Origin: CAVTYH01 sp963773875
Lineage (GTDB): Bacteria > Planctomycetota > Planctomycetia > Pirellulales > JADZDJ01
Reading direction: 5' to 3'
NCBI GenBank assembly: GCA_963773875.1
Contig: CAVZCV010000013.1
Span: 1 to 64,000, forward strand
Length of the DNA stretch: 64,000 nucleotides
Part shown: one piece after another, positions 34,779-45,174 of the stretch
Layout: the number at the start of each line of letters is the position of its first letter
Numbering within the stretch: position 1 is the stretch's first letter
The notes under the pieces: model-generated
Seen by the model: the letters and a program-made list of their open reading frames with translations, nothing else
What the model was told of the DNA's origin: nothing
Database searches by the model: none
Made by a program: the position numbers and the translations under genes

Positions 34779-36074
34779 TCAGCGTGTGTACGGTTGCAAT
34801 ATAGAGATGTATTTTTGGAGTACAGCGCGGAGCATCGGTAGATCCTTTTCGCCGCGGCGCAGCAGCTCAACTTGGCGTGTCGGGGGTTCTCGCATCGGAA
34901 CGAGCTCAGCTGATTCCAGCAAGTTAGCAGCGGTCTCGGCGATATCCAGTCCGGCTTCCCAATCAGGATTGGCACTGGCCAACCATTCGTGAGCGCTCGC
35001 AATTTCACGTTTTACGCGGTTTTCCCGGTCAGGCTCTTCCAATACCACATCCAGACCACGATTGCGGAAGATACCCATCACCGCCATGGGAATGGATGGG
35101 TCACGAATGGTGCCGTTCGGGTAAAAGATGCCATGAATATTGCCCCAGCCACGGCCACTTGTGTCCTCGACGATCATCAGCTCCCAGAGATACCAGCCAA
35201 TGCCTGCCTTCATATGTTCTTGAATCGTGACGTCATATGGGTTAGCACGCCCGACACATCCCATTTCATCATCGATGACCTGTTTGCCAACGCTCGCGGC
35301 GAACTTCTTGGCCCGATCGATTACGGCCCGAATGCTTCCGCGTGCGCAAGTAATTGTGAAACACGAGCACGTCGACATCATCGGCGCATTCTTCCATTGT
35401 CGGCTCAAATGCAAAGCCAATCGTGATGGGCGTATTACCATCAAGTTTGCGAAATACCCCAGCCATGAACCGCGCAAACGCAATGCGGGTTTTCACGCGG
35501 ACGGTCGGAGTCGCGGGATAGTCGGGCTCGTTTGAGACATCCCAAAAGGCTAGACCAGGTTCTTGCCCTAAAGTATCGACCAAGAACCTCGCCCAGTCTT
35601 CGGCGCCTGGATGTCCATCGGCGAGCATTTGTCCGCCATAGCCAACGACCGGCATCACGCCAATGCCGCGCTCATCGGCGGCGCGCAAAAGATGGATGAG
35701 ATTTTTGCCAAACGCGTTCGGATCATTGGCATAGGCCTGATAGTTGACGAAGCAGCGAATTTGATTAATTCCCAGGCGCTGGGCATAGGTCAAATCGCGC
35801 TCCGTGATGGCTGGCGAGTAGTTGTTCCACATGCCGGCATGGCCGCCGAATTCGGCATAACAGTAATTTGCACCACGAATCGTTGACGTGTCGGCCGGAG
35901 TTCGGGAATTTGCGCGGCGGACAAGCGCTGTGGCTTTGGGTGTTAATGGGTTTGGAATCGCGGTGCCGAGACAGGATTGGCGGATGTGCCTTGCTGGGCG
36001 GAAACAGACACTGCGCTGCTGATTGACAGAATTGCAGCCACAGCAATCCCATGCAATGAACTGTTCCAGTGCAT
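34779..36074 (-). CDS. exported clan GH-A glycoside hydrolase, paralogue B (two frame breaks)
   Basis: The ATG at 36074 (AGGGA upstream) opens a signal peptide (HGIAVAAILSISSAVSVSAQ). The frame breaks near 35945, continues IRGANYCYAEFGGHAGMWNN, LAFWDVSNEPDYP (Asn-Glu-Pro, acid/base Glu) and DDVDVLVFHNYL, breaks again near 35335, and ends with QVIDDEMGCVGRANPYDV (nucleophile Glu) and GIGWYLWELMI to the stop. Rejoined it is about 430 aa: a (beta/alpha)8 barrel of cellulase-superfamily type, closest in feel to GH5. It is a tandem duplicate of the gene just upstream, 14 nt away; the two share the tail MREPPTR ... LQKY. The substrate is unknown. Confidence 0.75.
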
Positions 36075-36088
36075 ATTCGATTCCCTCA

Positions 36089-37391
36089 TCACTGGCGATT
36101 CGGCCTTTGATACGCCTGAAGCAAATAAACATATTTCTGCACGAGATCTCGCAGCGCCGCGACGTTCGGCGGACTCTGCCGCATCAGGTCGACGGTTCGC
36201 GTCGGTGGCTCGCGCATGGCGACCAGCTGGCCTGCTTCGAGCAGATTCGCCATTGTCTCCGCCACATTCAGCCCCTCCTCCCAACTTCCGCCGGGAGTTT
36301 CTAGCCATCGATTCGCGCCGGTGGTAGCCTTACTGACCCAATTCTCGCGGTTGGGAAATTCCAGAACAACGTTCGGGCTGCGGTTACGGAAAAGCCCCAG
36401 CATGGCAGCCGGAATACCCGGGTCGCGCACCGTTCCGTCGGGGTAGAATACGCCGTGCACATTCCCCCAGCGCTTCGTGATCATGAGTTCCCAAACGTAC
36501 CATCCAATGCCGGCTTTCATGTGCTCTTCCAGCGTCACATCGTAGGGATTGGCCCGCGCCACACAACCAATCTCCGTATTGATTACCGGCTTGCCGACAC
36601 TCGCCGCAAAGTCCTTAGCGCGGGCAATATCGCGAGTGATTGCGGCGCGTGTTGACAAATAGTCGTGAAACGACAGTACATCGACGGCGTCCGCCAGCAG
36701 TTCCATGTGGGACTCATGGGTCACGCCGATTGTCACGGGCGTTTTTTGGTCCAACTGGTGGAAAGTGGCGGCGATAAAGCGGGCCAGCTCGATTCGTTTC
36801 CGCGCTTGAGTAGGCGGAGCTGGCGCGGCATTGTAGTCTGGCTCATTCGACGCATCCCAAAAAGTTAAGGCCGGTTCGTCGCCAATCGTCTGCACTAGAT
36901 CGGTGACGAGGGCGCGCGCGGCGTCGAAATCGATCGGATGCGCTGGGTCCTCATGGGTAAGGGATTCAGAGTTGCCGATCACCACCATCAATCCGAGGTT
37001 GTGCCGATTGCAAGCGCGCCAAATCGCCAAGGTTTTTGTGAAAGGCCGCCTTGTCATATGCAAAGGCGGCATAATTGACGAATACCCGAAGCTGATTAAG
37101 TTTAAGCTTGTCGGAGTAGCCTAGGTCGCGTTCCGTCTCCACTGGATCATAATGCCGCCAATAATCGGTGGTATCAGCCGCGCTGACGCCGCGATAGTTT
37201 GCGCCGCGGATTTTTGCGAAATCGGTGGGTTGAAGTTTACCACTATGCTTCGACGGCGCGTCGGACGATAACGGTGCGGTCGACGCCGAGGTCGAGGGCT
37301 CTTGGGCAGCTCCAGGTGCGTGGCAAAAGTTGATCGTAGCCCCGGCAATGAGCCACCAAGCCAAATGGCATCTGCGGATGAGCGATGGCAT
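36089..37391 (-). CDS. exported clan GH-A glycoside hydrolase, paralogue A (frameshifted)
   Basis: The ATG at 37391 starts a signal peptide (CHLAWWLIAGATINFCHA). IRGANYRGVSAADTTDYWRH and LNQLRVFVNYAAFAYDKAAF follow, then a frame break near 37015. The second frame carries GLMVVIGNSES, LTFWDASNEPDYN (acid/base Glu), VLSFHDYLSTRAAI, VINTEIGCVARANPYD (nucleophile Glu) and WYVWELMITKRWGNVHGVFY. About 434 aa rejoined. Same architecture as paralogue B, and the same Asn-Glu-Pro and (I/M)GC(V)(A/G)RANPYD signatures. I cannot assign a CAZy family with certainty. It is probably co-transcribed with paralogue B. Confidence 0.78.
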
Positions 37392-37584
37392 GCGGTACTC
37401 CTCACTGGTGGCGTTTTGATAATCGTGGGGGCATCGATCCGTTTGCGTTAATAATGCCGGCCGATTCGTCACGTTGCGGGATTTGATTGCGATAGTGCTA
37501 CACGAAGTTTATAAAGCGTATTCACATTCCGCCATATTTTGGTCTGAGTTTGCCGTCATACCAGCAGATTCTCGGAGCACGCCG

Positions 37585-38545
37585 ATGAGCAAGCGAGAGA
37601 TTTTATTCGGATTCGTGTTAACAATTATCGCGGTGCTTCTGTGGGTGGGCCCATCCACAGCACGCAGCATGGCCCAAGTACCGGCGACGCCGAGGGCCGC
37701 TCCTCCGGCAGCTATTCCGTTGGCTCAGCCCGCAACGGTGCCGACTGCAATTCCTGCGGCGCCCAAGAAAATCATTTCAATTGATAACATCGCATACCGT
37801 GCCGGTCCGAGTCTCGCTTGGCGACTTGATATCGCGATGCCTGAAACCAATGGCAAAGAGCGTATGCCTGCAATCGTCATTATTCATGGCGGGGGCTGGA
37901 GCTCTGGCTCCAAGCAATCGCGAGTGTATCGCACGATGGCGCTATATTATGCATTCAAAGGTTATGTTACGGCGTCGGTTGAATATCGGTTGACGGGCGA
38001 AGCGTCCTTTCCCGCTTGCATTGAGGACGTGAAATGCGCCGTCCGCTGGCTGCGCGCACGCCGATGAATATCACATTGATCCGGATCATATGGGCGCCTT
38101 CGGCCACTCGGCAGGGGCGCATCTGGTGTTAATGCTGGCGATGTGCCCACCGTCGGCCGGCCTGGAAGGCGATGGCGGGTGCAGCGAATTCTCGAGTAAC
38201 GTGGAGGCGGTTGTGGCAGCCTCTGCTCCAACGCGCTATCGGCGAAGCAACGCAGATCCTGCTTGGTCGCCCGCGGCGTATGTGAATGAAACCAGGCTGC
38301 CTCCGATGCTATTGATTCACGGCACCGCCGATGCAACCGTTCCCATCGCTGGTACCGATGAATTTGTGGACGCGCTTAAAAAAGCCGGCCACGACGATGT
38401 CACGTACCTCCGGGTCGAAGGGGCCAATCATGGAGTTGCCTACGAGCACAATCTTGACCAAACCTTCCGCGCCATGGACGCATTCTTCCAGCGCAACCTC
38501 AAGCCCCAAACCGATGCAAATGGAGGTGGCGGCGCGAACAGATAG
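37585..38545 (+). CDS. exported alpha/beta-hydrolase, probable acetyl/feruloyl esterase (frameshifted)
   Basis: CGGAG precedes the ATG at 37585. N-terminal membrane/signal segment (FGFVLTIIAVLLWVG), then a Pro/Ala linker. The hydrolase has the oxyanion motif IIHGGGWSSGSK, a frame break near 38053 (restoring AHADEYHIDPDHMGAFGH), the nucleophile elbow GHSAGAH, the acid in LIHGTADATVP and the catalytic His in EGANHGV. Rejoined it is about 320 aa. This BD-FAE-like arrangement is common near polysaccharide genes and removes acetyl or feruloyl side groups. Divergent from the paralogue A gene, so the shared 190-nt spacer likely holds both promoters. Confidence 0.78.
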
Positions 38546-38755
38546 ATCCAACCGTGATAATTAGCGACGGTAATTTTTGTGCAACAGTCTTGCCGATCGA
38601 ACTTCGATGGCGAGTGCAGCAATCCCGCGGACCAATCGCAACCGTCTGCACCGGATTCCAGGAATCCTTCCATTTTCTGCGCAATCACAATTGCGCGAAG
38701 CGAGTTGTCCCAAGGACACGAGCTACGTGGCATGCTGTATTTATCCTGAATCACA

Positions 38756-40775
38756 TCATGACCCGACTAGCTTCCAATACATGTTGTATCGCTCGTGGGC
38801 CAGGCGATAATACGGTACCAACGTGACGTCGCCAGGTCGGCCGAGGCCTACGGTTCTAAACGTCAGCGGCGACTGTGTCCGTTTGATGTTGTCGACAAGC
38901 TTCGAAGCCTCCCCGACTAGTTCCGGCACGTCCACGCCCGCATTCAGCACTTGACCAATTGTTCGCTCATTGACGTGTAGATCGGCCCCGGTCGCGATTC
39001 CCTCCTTGCCAAGCGCGCAACCAGAACGATCGGTCCGTAGGCAATGGCGGCATACCCAGTACTGCCAGGCAATAATTCCGTCCGTAATGTCATGGGCAGT
39101 TCGACCTCTACGATGTCGCCGGAATTCCAGGTCCGGTCAATTGCGATGAACGTTCCAGGTGCGCTTGAGTTTGCTGCGGATTCGCCATTCACCCTAACAC
39201 GGACTGCGGCGCACCAACCGGGATGACGAATATTTAACTTCACACTAACAGGCGCTGCCGCAGTGATTTCTAGTCGCGTTGTTTCGACTTCAGGAAATTC
39301 TGTCGTCTGCTTGAGCTCGATTCCCTTCTCCTTCCACTTCAACGTCGATGGAATGAATAGATTGACAAACACAGAGTCGGATTTGCCGTTCTCTCCGTGA
39401 AAGTAAATGGAATCGCCGTACTTGGCGTGGTTTTCCATGCCCGTGCCGGTGCAACACCAGAACGAATCAAACGGAGTGCAGTAGAGCTTGAGGTATCCGG
39501 GGCGAGTCGATTGAAAGTATGTCATCATGCCACTATCCGGATCTTGCGAGGCCAAGATCGTGTTGTATAGCGCGCGTTCGTAGTAATCGGCAAAGGTGAC
39601 TTTCGGCTCGGCCGAAAAAAGCTGCCGGGTCAGCTTAAGCATGTTATAGCTGCAACACGTTTCCATCGTCTTGGCCGAACCGATGTGCTTCTCGAAGTCG
39701 CGCGGGGGAAAAAATGTTCGTCGTCTGCATTGCCGCCAGTGGCGAACGAACGGTTGTTGACAACGGTTTGCCAAAAGAACTGCGCCGCCTGCTGATAAAT
39801 CTCTTTGCCGGTGAGTTCATACAAACGCGCGAAGCCAATCACTTTCGGAATCTGAGTGTTGGAATGTAAGCCATTGAGCGAGTCGCGCGATTCGGACAGC
39901 GGCTCCAGCAGCAGCCTGTGGCAAAAACGCTCTGCCAACATGAGGTATTTTTCTTGGCCGGTCAGCGAGAATACATCCGCCAGGACCTCGTTCATCCCGC
40001 CATGTTCGGTGCGCAGCATTCTTTCAAACTGTTCATCCGACATTTTGTCGGTGGTCGCGATGGCCCAATCGGAAAGCTTGACGAGCACAGCGAGCGCCGC
40101 GGCACTATTGGTATACAAATGCGCGTCGCGCAAGCCGGCAAAGATCTTGTGCAAGGTGTACCACGGAACTCCGACTACGCGGCGACCATTCACAAGATTT
40201 TCGATTTGCGCGGTCTTGTCCGGGAAGGCACACACCAATCCCGTTGCGTCGGCACTTTGACACTCCTGTAAATCGGCCACGATATACGCGCAGCGTTTTT
40301 TGAACTCATCGTCGCCTGTGGAAGCATGCATGAGCGCGCACGCAGTGAGATAATGTCCAAGCGTGTGTCCATGAGCTCGAATATCGGCCCAGGTCGATAC
40401 CGATTCCCAACCACCGTAGACCGGTGCCTTCGGTTCCAACCCGGCATTCACCCGAAAGTTATGCAGCATTCGATCGGGGTCAAGCTCGAACAGATATTTT
40501 GCGTCGAGGTGTTGCGCTTTTAGAAATGGTCCATTAAGCAGTCGGATGTCGGCCAGCGCAAAGGGCTTGGCGCGGAGTGAAATAGGGTGTTTCGCGTCGG
40601 AACTTGCGCTGCTCGGCGTCGGAGCATCGGCCGCCGTAGTGCCGCGTCCGCCAATCGCCCCGCCAACTGCGGCAGTGAACGCGCCGGCGCCCAAGGTTTG
40701 TAGCATCTGACGACGACTCAGATCGCTGATGTTATGCGGCTGTTGACTCAACTGCCGCCCGTTTTCGTAGCGCAT
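38756..40775 (-). CDS. Tat-exported GH127 beta-L-arabinofuranosidase-like enzyme (two frame breaks)
   Basis: The start has a twin-arginine signal (SRRQMLQTLGAGAFTAAVGG). GH127 landmarks follow: SLRAKPFALADIRLLNGPFL, RAHGHTLGHYLTA, VPWYTLHKIFAGLRDAHLY and HGGMNEVLADVF. At a run of GGGGGAAAAAA on the plus strand (39704-39714) one base is missing; the next frame gives METCCSYNMLKLTR and FWCCTGTGMENHAKYG, carrying the Glu-x-Cys and Cys-Cys zinc/nucleophile cysteines known for the family. A second break near 39015 leads to ERTIGQVLNAGVDVPELVG and RYNMYWKLVGS. About 673 aa rejoined, normal length. It releases beta-L-arabinofuranose; a folded Fe/Zn enzyme suits Tat export. Divergent from GH51. Confidence 0.85.
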
Positions 40776-41007
40776 TATTGCACCCTCAAAAGACTGAGTC
40801 GCTCCAGCTCAAGACAGTCGCTACCGCACTCCAGCAACACATGCAAACGTGATCCGCGACACTCTCACGCATCCTGCCGCAATGGATCAGGGATACTCAC
40901 CTTGGCTTGCGGCACCGCAACATGTGAATACACTTTTATAGTGTGAGTGCGCTGTAGACACAAACAAGTTCCACCGCTGCTGATGCGGGCCGCTTTGCGA
41001 GTCGATT

Positions 41008-43515
41008 ATGAAGACACATGCAATTCATTGGACACTCTACTTGCTCGCGGTGGTGAGCTTCACTCGGATCACCCTCTACAAGGAGGCAATTTATGCGGCT
41101 GAGCCGGTGACGATCACTGTTCAGACGGATCGACCTGGTGCGCAAATAAATCCGGCGATGTGGGGTGCGTTCTTCGAAGACATTAACTTCGGCGCAGACG
41201 GAGGTCTGTATGCCGAAATGGTCAAAAACGGATCGTTCGAGTTCCCGGAGCCGCTGACGGGATGGTTCAAAATTGTGCCCAGTCTGGCAAAGGGTGATGT
41301 AACAATTCTGTCGAAAGATCCACCGCACGCAGCCAGCCCGCATTATGCACGCATTGTCTCGGCGGCGGCTGCCCCGATGGGCATTTGCAATGTTGGTTTT
41401 CGGGGAATGGGAGTGCGCGAAGGCGAAAGCTACGAATTCTCAGCGCAGATTCGCGCCGTCGAAGGCACGCCGAAAGTTACCATCGAGATCGTAGGTTCCG
41501 ACGGGACGACCCTCGCCGCAGCGCCACTCGAAGGAATTTCGCCGGCTTGGAAAAAGCTTGCTCTTACTTTGCGACCAAAAGAAACAGACGCGCATGCCCG
41601 CATGACCATTATTCTGCAGGGCCAGGGCGGCATCGATGCGGATCAGGTCTCCCTATTCCCGCACAAGACCTGGAAGAATCGCGCGGGTGGATTGCGGGCC
41701 GATATGGTGCAAGCATTGGCCGACTTGAAGCCAGGCTTCTTGCGGTTCCCCGGCGGCTGCATTGTTGAGGGAAGCGATTTGTCGAAGCGCTACCAGTGGA
41801 AGAATACAATCGGGCCGCTGGAAGAGCGCAAGCTTTTGGTGAACCGCTGGAACTACGAATTCATGCACCGGCCAACGCCCGACTACTATCAGTCTTTCGG
41901 GCTGGGGTTTTTTGAATTCTTCCAATTATGTGAGGACATTGGTGCCCAACCGCTGCCCATTCTGAATTGCGGTATGGCCTGCCAGTTTAATTCGGGGGAG
42001 CTCTGTCCCCTCGATGAACTCAACACGTACATTCAAGATGCTTTGGACCTTGTCGAATTTGCCAATGGTCCGGCAACGAGTACATGGGGTTCCAAGCGCG
42101 CGGCCATGGGCCATCCCCTGCCTTTCGGCATGAAATTGCTCGGCGTGGGCAACGAACAGTGGGGTCCGCAGTACCTCGAGCGACTCCAGCTCTTCGTCCG
42201 TGCGATCAAAGAAAAACATCCCGAAATTCAAATCGTGTCCGCGGCCGGCCCTTCACCCGATGACGAACGATTCCATTTCCTCTGGCCGCGACTGAATGAA
42301 CTGAAAGCGGAAATCGTTGACCAGCATTGTTATGCAAACCCGTTGTGGTTTTTAAGTAACACTGATCGATTCGACAAGTACGATCGCCATGGACCGAAAG
42401 TCTTTTTCGGCGAGTACGCAGCGCAAAGCGTCGCCATTGTTAGCACCAAGAACCGGAACAATTTGGAATGTGCCGTTGCCGAGGCGGCATACATGACTGG
42501 TATGGAGCGTAATGCCGACGTTGTCCGCATGGCATCCTATGCGCCCCTGTTTGCGAACATCGACGCCTGGCAATGGACGCCGAATCTGATTTGGACCGAC
42601 AGCTTGCGCGTGGCACCAACTCCAAACTATTACGTCCAGCAGCTATTTACTCGCAACCGTGGGGACGTTGTGTTGCCCATTACGAGCACGGCAGCCTCGA
42701 AGGAACTGCTGCCAGCTGGCCGCGTCGCAGTCGGCACTGCCAAATCCTCGGCCGAATTTAGAAACATTCGAGTCTCGCACGGCGATCACCCGTTACTACC
42801 GGACGATTCCACTCGGAACGCTGACCAATGGTTGGGCGGTCCAACCTGGCGCGCGGCGGATGGAATGTTTCGCCAGATCGATTCGAATGCGACCACCAAT
42901 TTCACTGCCGGGGACAAGACCTGGAAGGATTACACGCTTACCCTTCAGGCGCGGAAATTGGCCGGCGAAGGAAGCTTGGTATTCACTGTTTGTGATGACG
43001 GAAATGGTTCCCGTGCCCAGTGGATTCTCGGTGGCTGGAACAATCAGCAGCACGGCATCCAAACCCACTTCGCAGAGCAAGACCAACTGTTGGAACGCGT
43101 GAACGGAGCGATCGAGAGCAATCGCTGGTACGACATAAAGATCGCCATGACCGGAGCGCGAATGGAATGTTATCGCGATGGAAAACTAGTCGAATCGGCC
43201 AACGTACTTCATCATCGGGTGCCAACGCTGTTCACGTCAGCTTCGCGTGATGACGCGACGAGAGAAACGATTGTCAAAGTAGTAAACCCCGGGAGTAACT
43301 TGGTGGAAGCGACAATTAAGTTAAGCGGTATTAAAAGTATTAAATCTGGTCTGACTACCGTTTTGTCGGGCAATCCGACAGATGAAAATACGCTGGATCA
43401 ACCCGAAGTCGTCGCGCCGAAGTCGGATACGCTAGGGGGGCAAAAGCCAGAATTCAATTACACATTTCAGCCAAACTCGGTCACCGTGCTGCGATTACAG
43501 ACGGCGCCACGCTGA
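41008..43515 (+). CDS. GH51 alpha-L-arabinofuranosidase, multidomain, exported
   Basis: An 835-aa protein and one of the few intact enzymes of the island. A short hydrophobic N-terminus (TLYLLAVVSFTRITLY) serves as signal. PAMWGAFFEDINFGADGGLY opens the GH51 fold; a CBM4-like carbohydrate-binding insertion follows (residues about 90-220, AHASPHYARI-type, then VTIEIVGSDG). FLRFPGGCIVEG, LLGVGNEQWGPQY (acid/base Glu) and VFFGEYAAQS (nucleophile Glu) are canonical. After YYVQQLF the C-terminal beta-domain is interrupted by a jelly-roll-like segment (about 620-740, GDKTWKDYTLTLQARKLAGE) reminiscent of LamG/DUF1080 sugar-binding folds. It cleaves alpha-L-arabinofuranosyl groups and pairs with the divergent GH127. 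Confidence 0.9.
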   Translation: MKTHAIHWTLYLLAVVSFTRITLYKEAIYAAEPVTITVQTDRPGAQINPAMWGAFFEDINFGADGGLYAEMVKNGSFEFPEPLTGWFKIVPSLAKGDVTILSKDPPHAASPHYARIVSAAAAPMGICNVGFRGMGVREGESYEFSAQIRAVEGTPKVTIEIVGSDGTTLAAAPLEGISPAWKKLALTLRPKETDAHARMTIILQGQGGIDADQVSLFPHKTWKNRAGGLRADMVQALADLKPGFLRFPGGCIVEGSDLSKRYQWKNTIGPLEERKLLVNRWNYEFMHRPTPDYYQSFGLGFFEFFQLCEDIGAQPLPILNCGMACQFNSGELCPLDELNTYIQDALDLVEFANGPATSTWGSKRAAMGHPLPFGMKLLGVGNEQWGPQYLERLQLFVRAIKEKHPEIQIVSAAGPSPDDERFHFLWPRLNELKAEIVDQHCYANPLWFLSNTDRFDKYDRHGPKVFFGEYAAQSVAIVSTKNRNNLECAVAEAAYMTGMERNADVVRMASYAPLFANIDAWQWTPNLIWTDSLRVAPTPNYYVQQLFTRNRGDVVLPITSTAASKELLPAGRVAVGTAKSSAEFRNIRVSHGDHPLLPDDSTRNADQWLGGPTWRAADGMFRQIDSNATTNFTAGDKTWKDYTLTLQARKLAGEGSLVFTVCDDGNGSRAQWILGGWNNQQHGIQTHFAEQDQLLERVNGAIESNRWYDIKIAMTGARMECYRDGKLVESANVLHHRVPTLFTSASRDDATRETIVKVVNPGSNLVEATIKLSGIKSIKSGLTTVLSGNPTDENTLDQPEVVAPKSDTLGGQKPEFNYTFQPNSVTVLRLQTAPR

Positions 43516-43520
43516 CCGAC

Positions 43521-43637
43521 ATGCAGTGGCTGTTTTTGAATGGCACGCAGATTGACGATGCGTCGCTGGACCACCTCGCCGGAATGAAGAACCTCGAAGG
43601 CTTTAAGGTTTCCGGAACTCGGCGGCATGCCATTTAA
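43521..43637 (+). pseudogene. leucine-rich-repeat fragment
   Basis: A 38-codon frame right after the GH51 stop reads QWLFLNGTQIDDASLDHLAG, then MKNLEGFKVSGT, one and a half planctomycete-type LRR units (L..L.L..T.I.D..L..L). The rest of the gene is absent. A remnant, probably left by recombination at the island edge. Confidence 0.55.
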
Positions 43638-44123
43638 ATATGCCCAGCTGCCGAATGGCTCCGGGAACTTTTTTCTGTTTCTTCAATAGAGCGCAACAAA
43701 AAACCCGCGAGGTGCTAACAACGTGCCGTCGGTTAATAGCGACCATATAACTTTGGCCTTCGCCTGAATGTTAATCTCGACTCTGCACACCATCGAAAAG
43801 GTGCGTTTAACCTGCGTAGATTTCGCTTCATTCATTTCGTCTGTTTCTGCATCGCTCGAATGACTGCCCTATAGCCGTGGACCCGTCGGCGGTCATTTCT
43901 CCAAAGTCATAACGCCCAGATCTGTTTGGTCCCGGCGTTGCAATCGGACATGGTCATCGACTGTTCTCGCGATCAAAAACCGTCAGCGACTGCTACCGAA
44001 TCACAATAACATTGGCCGCGTTTCGCAGTGCAGCAACGCCTGGTGCCAAAATTCGATCCGCCCCGCTGATCGGCTGAAATGCGGGACATGAAATGCCCGC
44101 CACGATTCAAGCAGTGAAGGCTG
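43638..44123. other. gene-free stretch
   Basis: No supported coding frame, RNA or clear repeat. It marks the end of the carbohydrate island. Confidence 0.45.
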
Positions 44124-44354
44124 TTGCTCGCTGTCGCACTATTTGCCGCTATCTTTGGGTGGCTCGTCTGGCAGGATTTCCATGGGCAACTCGCTCATGC
44201 TGCACCTTTGGTTTTAGAAGACATCCGGTCGAGCGTAGCTTCGGTCACATTGAAGCAGCCCCCCAATGCGAGGCGCGTAAGAACGTTCCTACTTCCGGGG
44301 CCATCTGTTGCTACAGAACAGTTTGTAGCCGGCCCACCTACTGCGGCTCAGTAA
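44124..44354 (+). CDS. possible small membrane-anchored protein
   Basis: A 76-aa frame with TTG start, opening LAVALFAAIFGWLVWQDF, a plausible transmembrane or signal segment, then a polar part (LEDIRSSVASVTLKQPP, FLLPGPSVATEQFVAG). An in-frame stop lies just upstream. The ribosome binding site is too close (AAGG 4 nt before TTG), so the start may be wrong. No family recognised. Confidence 0.32.
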   Translation: MLAVALFAAIFGWLVWQDFHGQLAHAAPLVLEDIRSSVASVTLKQPPNARRVRTFLLPGPSVATEQFVAGPPTAAQ

Positions 44355-44381
44355 GCCCTCACGAATTAAGCCCTCATGAAT
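44352..44381. repeat. 15-nt tandem duplication
   Basis: TAAGCCCTCACGAAT is followed directly by TAAGCCCTCATGAAT (14 of 15 identical). It ends exactly at the stop codon of the small minus-strand frame 44381-44467, suggesting slippage. Confidence 0.75.
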
Positions 44382-44467
44382 TAGTTCATCCGCGCCCAGT
44401 AGATTAATAAACCAATAACCCCCAGAATTGCGCATGCCAAGATCAGCAACCGATTGTGGTCTTTCAT
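44381..44467 (-). CDS. 28-aa single-pass membrane peptide
   Basis: ATG to TAA; MKDHNRLLILACAILGVIGL then LIYWARMN. A short basic start, one clean transmembrane helix and a polar end form a typical small membrane protein. No clear ribosome binding site. It could be a real small protein or the anchor of a lost gene. Confidence 0.35.
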   Translation of the reverse strand: MKDHNRLLILACAILGVIGLLIYWARMN

Positions 44468-44601
44468 CGTACAGCTCTGCGTGTCTTGACAGCGTCGTCC
44501 CAAACTAATGGGCCACCATTTCGTCGGTACATGTTTTGCGCGCAGAGCGCGCTCCCGACAGAAACTCCCTTTTTATTCAATCATGCCCCTGTAGGCATAG
44601 C

Positions 44602-44883
44602 CTATCTGCCTTTTTTTGTGCTGGCGCCTTTGGCTGATTTTGCTGTTACCGGCCTGAACGGCTTGGGCGATTTCAGTTTGAATGACGCGCCGCCGCGGAG
44701 TTGTTTCAAAAAGTTCGGCGGGAGCTTTTTGATGTTAATGCCCGCGTCCTCTAGGCTCAGCTCGATTTGCGCGTCGGATACACCTTTACGGATTTCCTCA
44801 GCACCAAGAGCGACAGCGCGCTTAAGCGGATCAGCGCTCGGAACCGGCTGCCTGGGTTTCGTCCTTGGAGCATATTTAGCCAT
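44602..44883 (-). CDS. hypothetical basic protein downstream of XRE regulator
   Basis: 93 aa. The N-terminus is Pro/Lys-rich (KYAPRTKPRQPVPSADP); the middle is helical (RKGVSDAQIELSLEDAGINI, LPPNFLKQLRGG); the C-terminus is very basic (KLKSPKPFRPVTAKS ... STKKGR). No family is known. It begins 12 nt after the HTH gene on the same strand, so the two form a pair of the regulator plus partner type; the partner does not resemble a known toxin. Confidence 0.6.
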   Translation of the reverse strand: MAKYAPRTKPRQPVPSADPLKRAVALGAEEIRKGVSDAQIELSLEDAGINIKKLPPNFLKQLRGGASFKLKSPKPFRPVTAKSAKGASTKKGR

Positions 44884-44895
44884 CGCTGCCGCCTT

Positions 44896-45138
44896 TCACT
44901 TCCGAGTTTCATTGGTTTTTGGTCTTACGTTCTTCGGTTTTTCAATTTTCACCAATTGCAGACCTAATTGCTCGCCGATCTTGTCAACTGATGCTTGCCC
45001 TAGCCCAGAGTCGCCCTTGATAAACCTGCACAGCAAGGCCTCTGAAATCTTAGTTTCCTTGGCAATGCGATACCGTGACACATCCGCCGCTAAAATCGCC
45101 TGACGCAATTGCTCTGAGATCTTCGCTCGATTTGCCAT
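44896..45138 (-). CDS. XRE-type helix-turn-helix regulator
   Basis: 80 aa: ISEQLRQAILAADVSRYRIA, then KETKISEALLCRFIKGDSGL forms the Cro/C1-type HTH (helix 2 SRYRIAKETKIS, helix 3 EALLCRFIKG), then SVDKIGEQLGLQLV. A DNA-binding regulator, often autoregulated and controlling a neighbour. A sigma70-like promoter lies just upstream. Short leader of about 8 nt before the ATG. Confidence 0.75.
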   Translation of the reverse strand: MANRAKISEQLRQAILAADVSRYRIAKETKISEALLCRFIKGDSGLGQASVDKIGEQLGLQLVKIEKPKNVRPKTNETRK

Positions 45139-45146
45139 TGTTAGTG

Positions 45147-45174
45147 ATCATATACCTGCTTAATCAGAAATCAA
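45147..45174 (-). promoter_or_regulatory. sigma70-like promoter of the XRE gene
   Basis: Reading the minus strand, TTGATT (45169-45174) and TATGAT (45147-45152) are separated by 16 nt, and the ATG follows the -10 by 8 nt, implying a leaderless or nearly leaderless mRNA. Confidence 0.4.
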
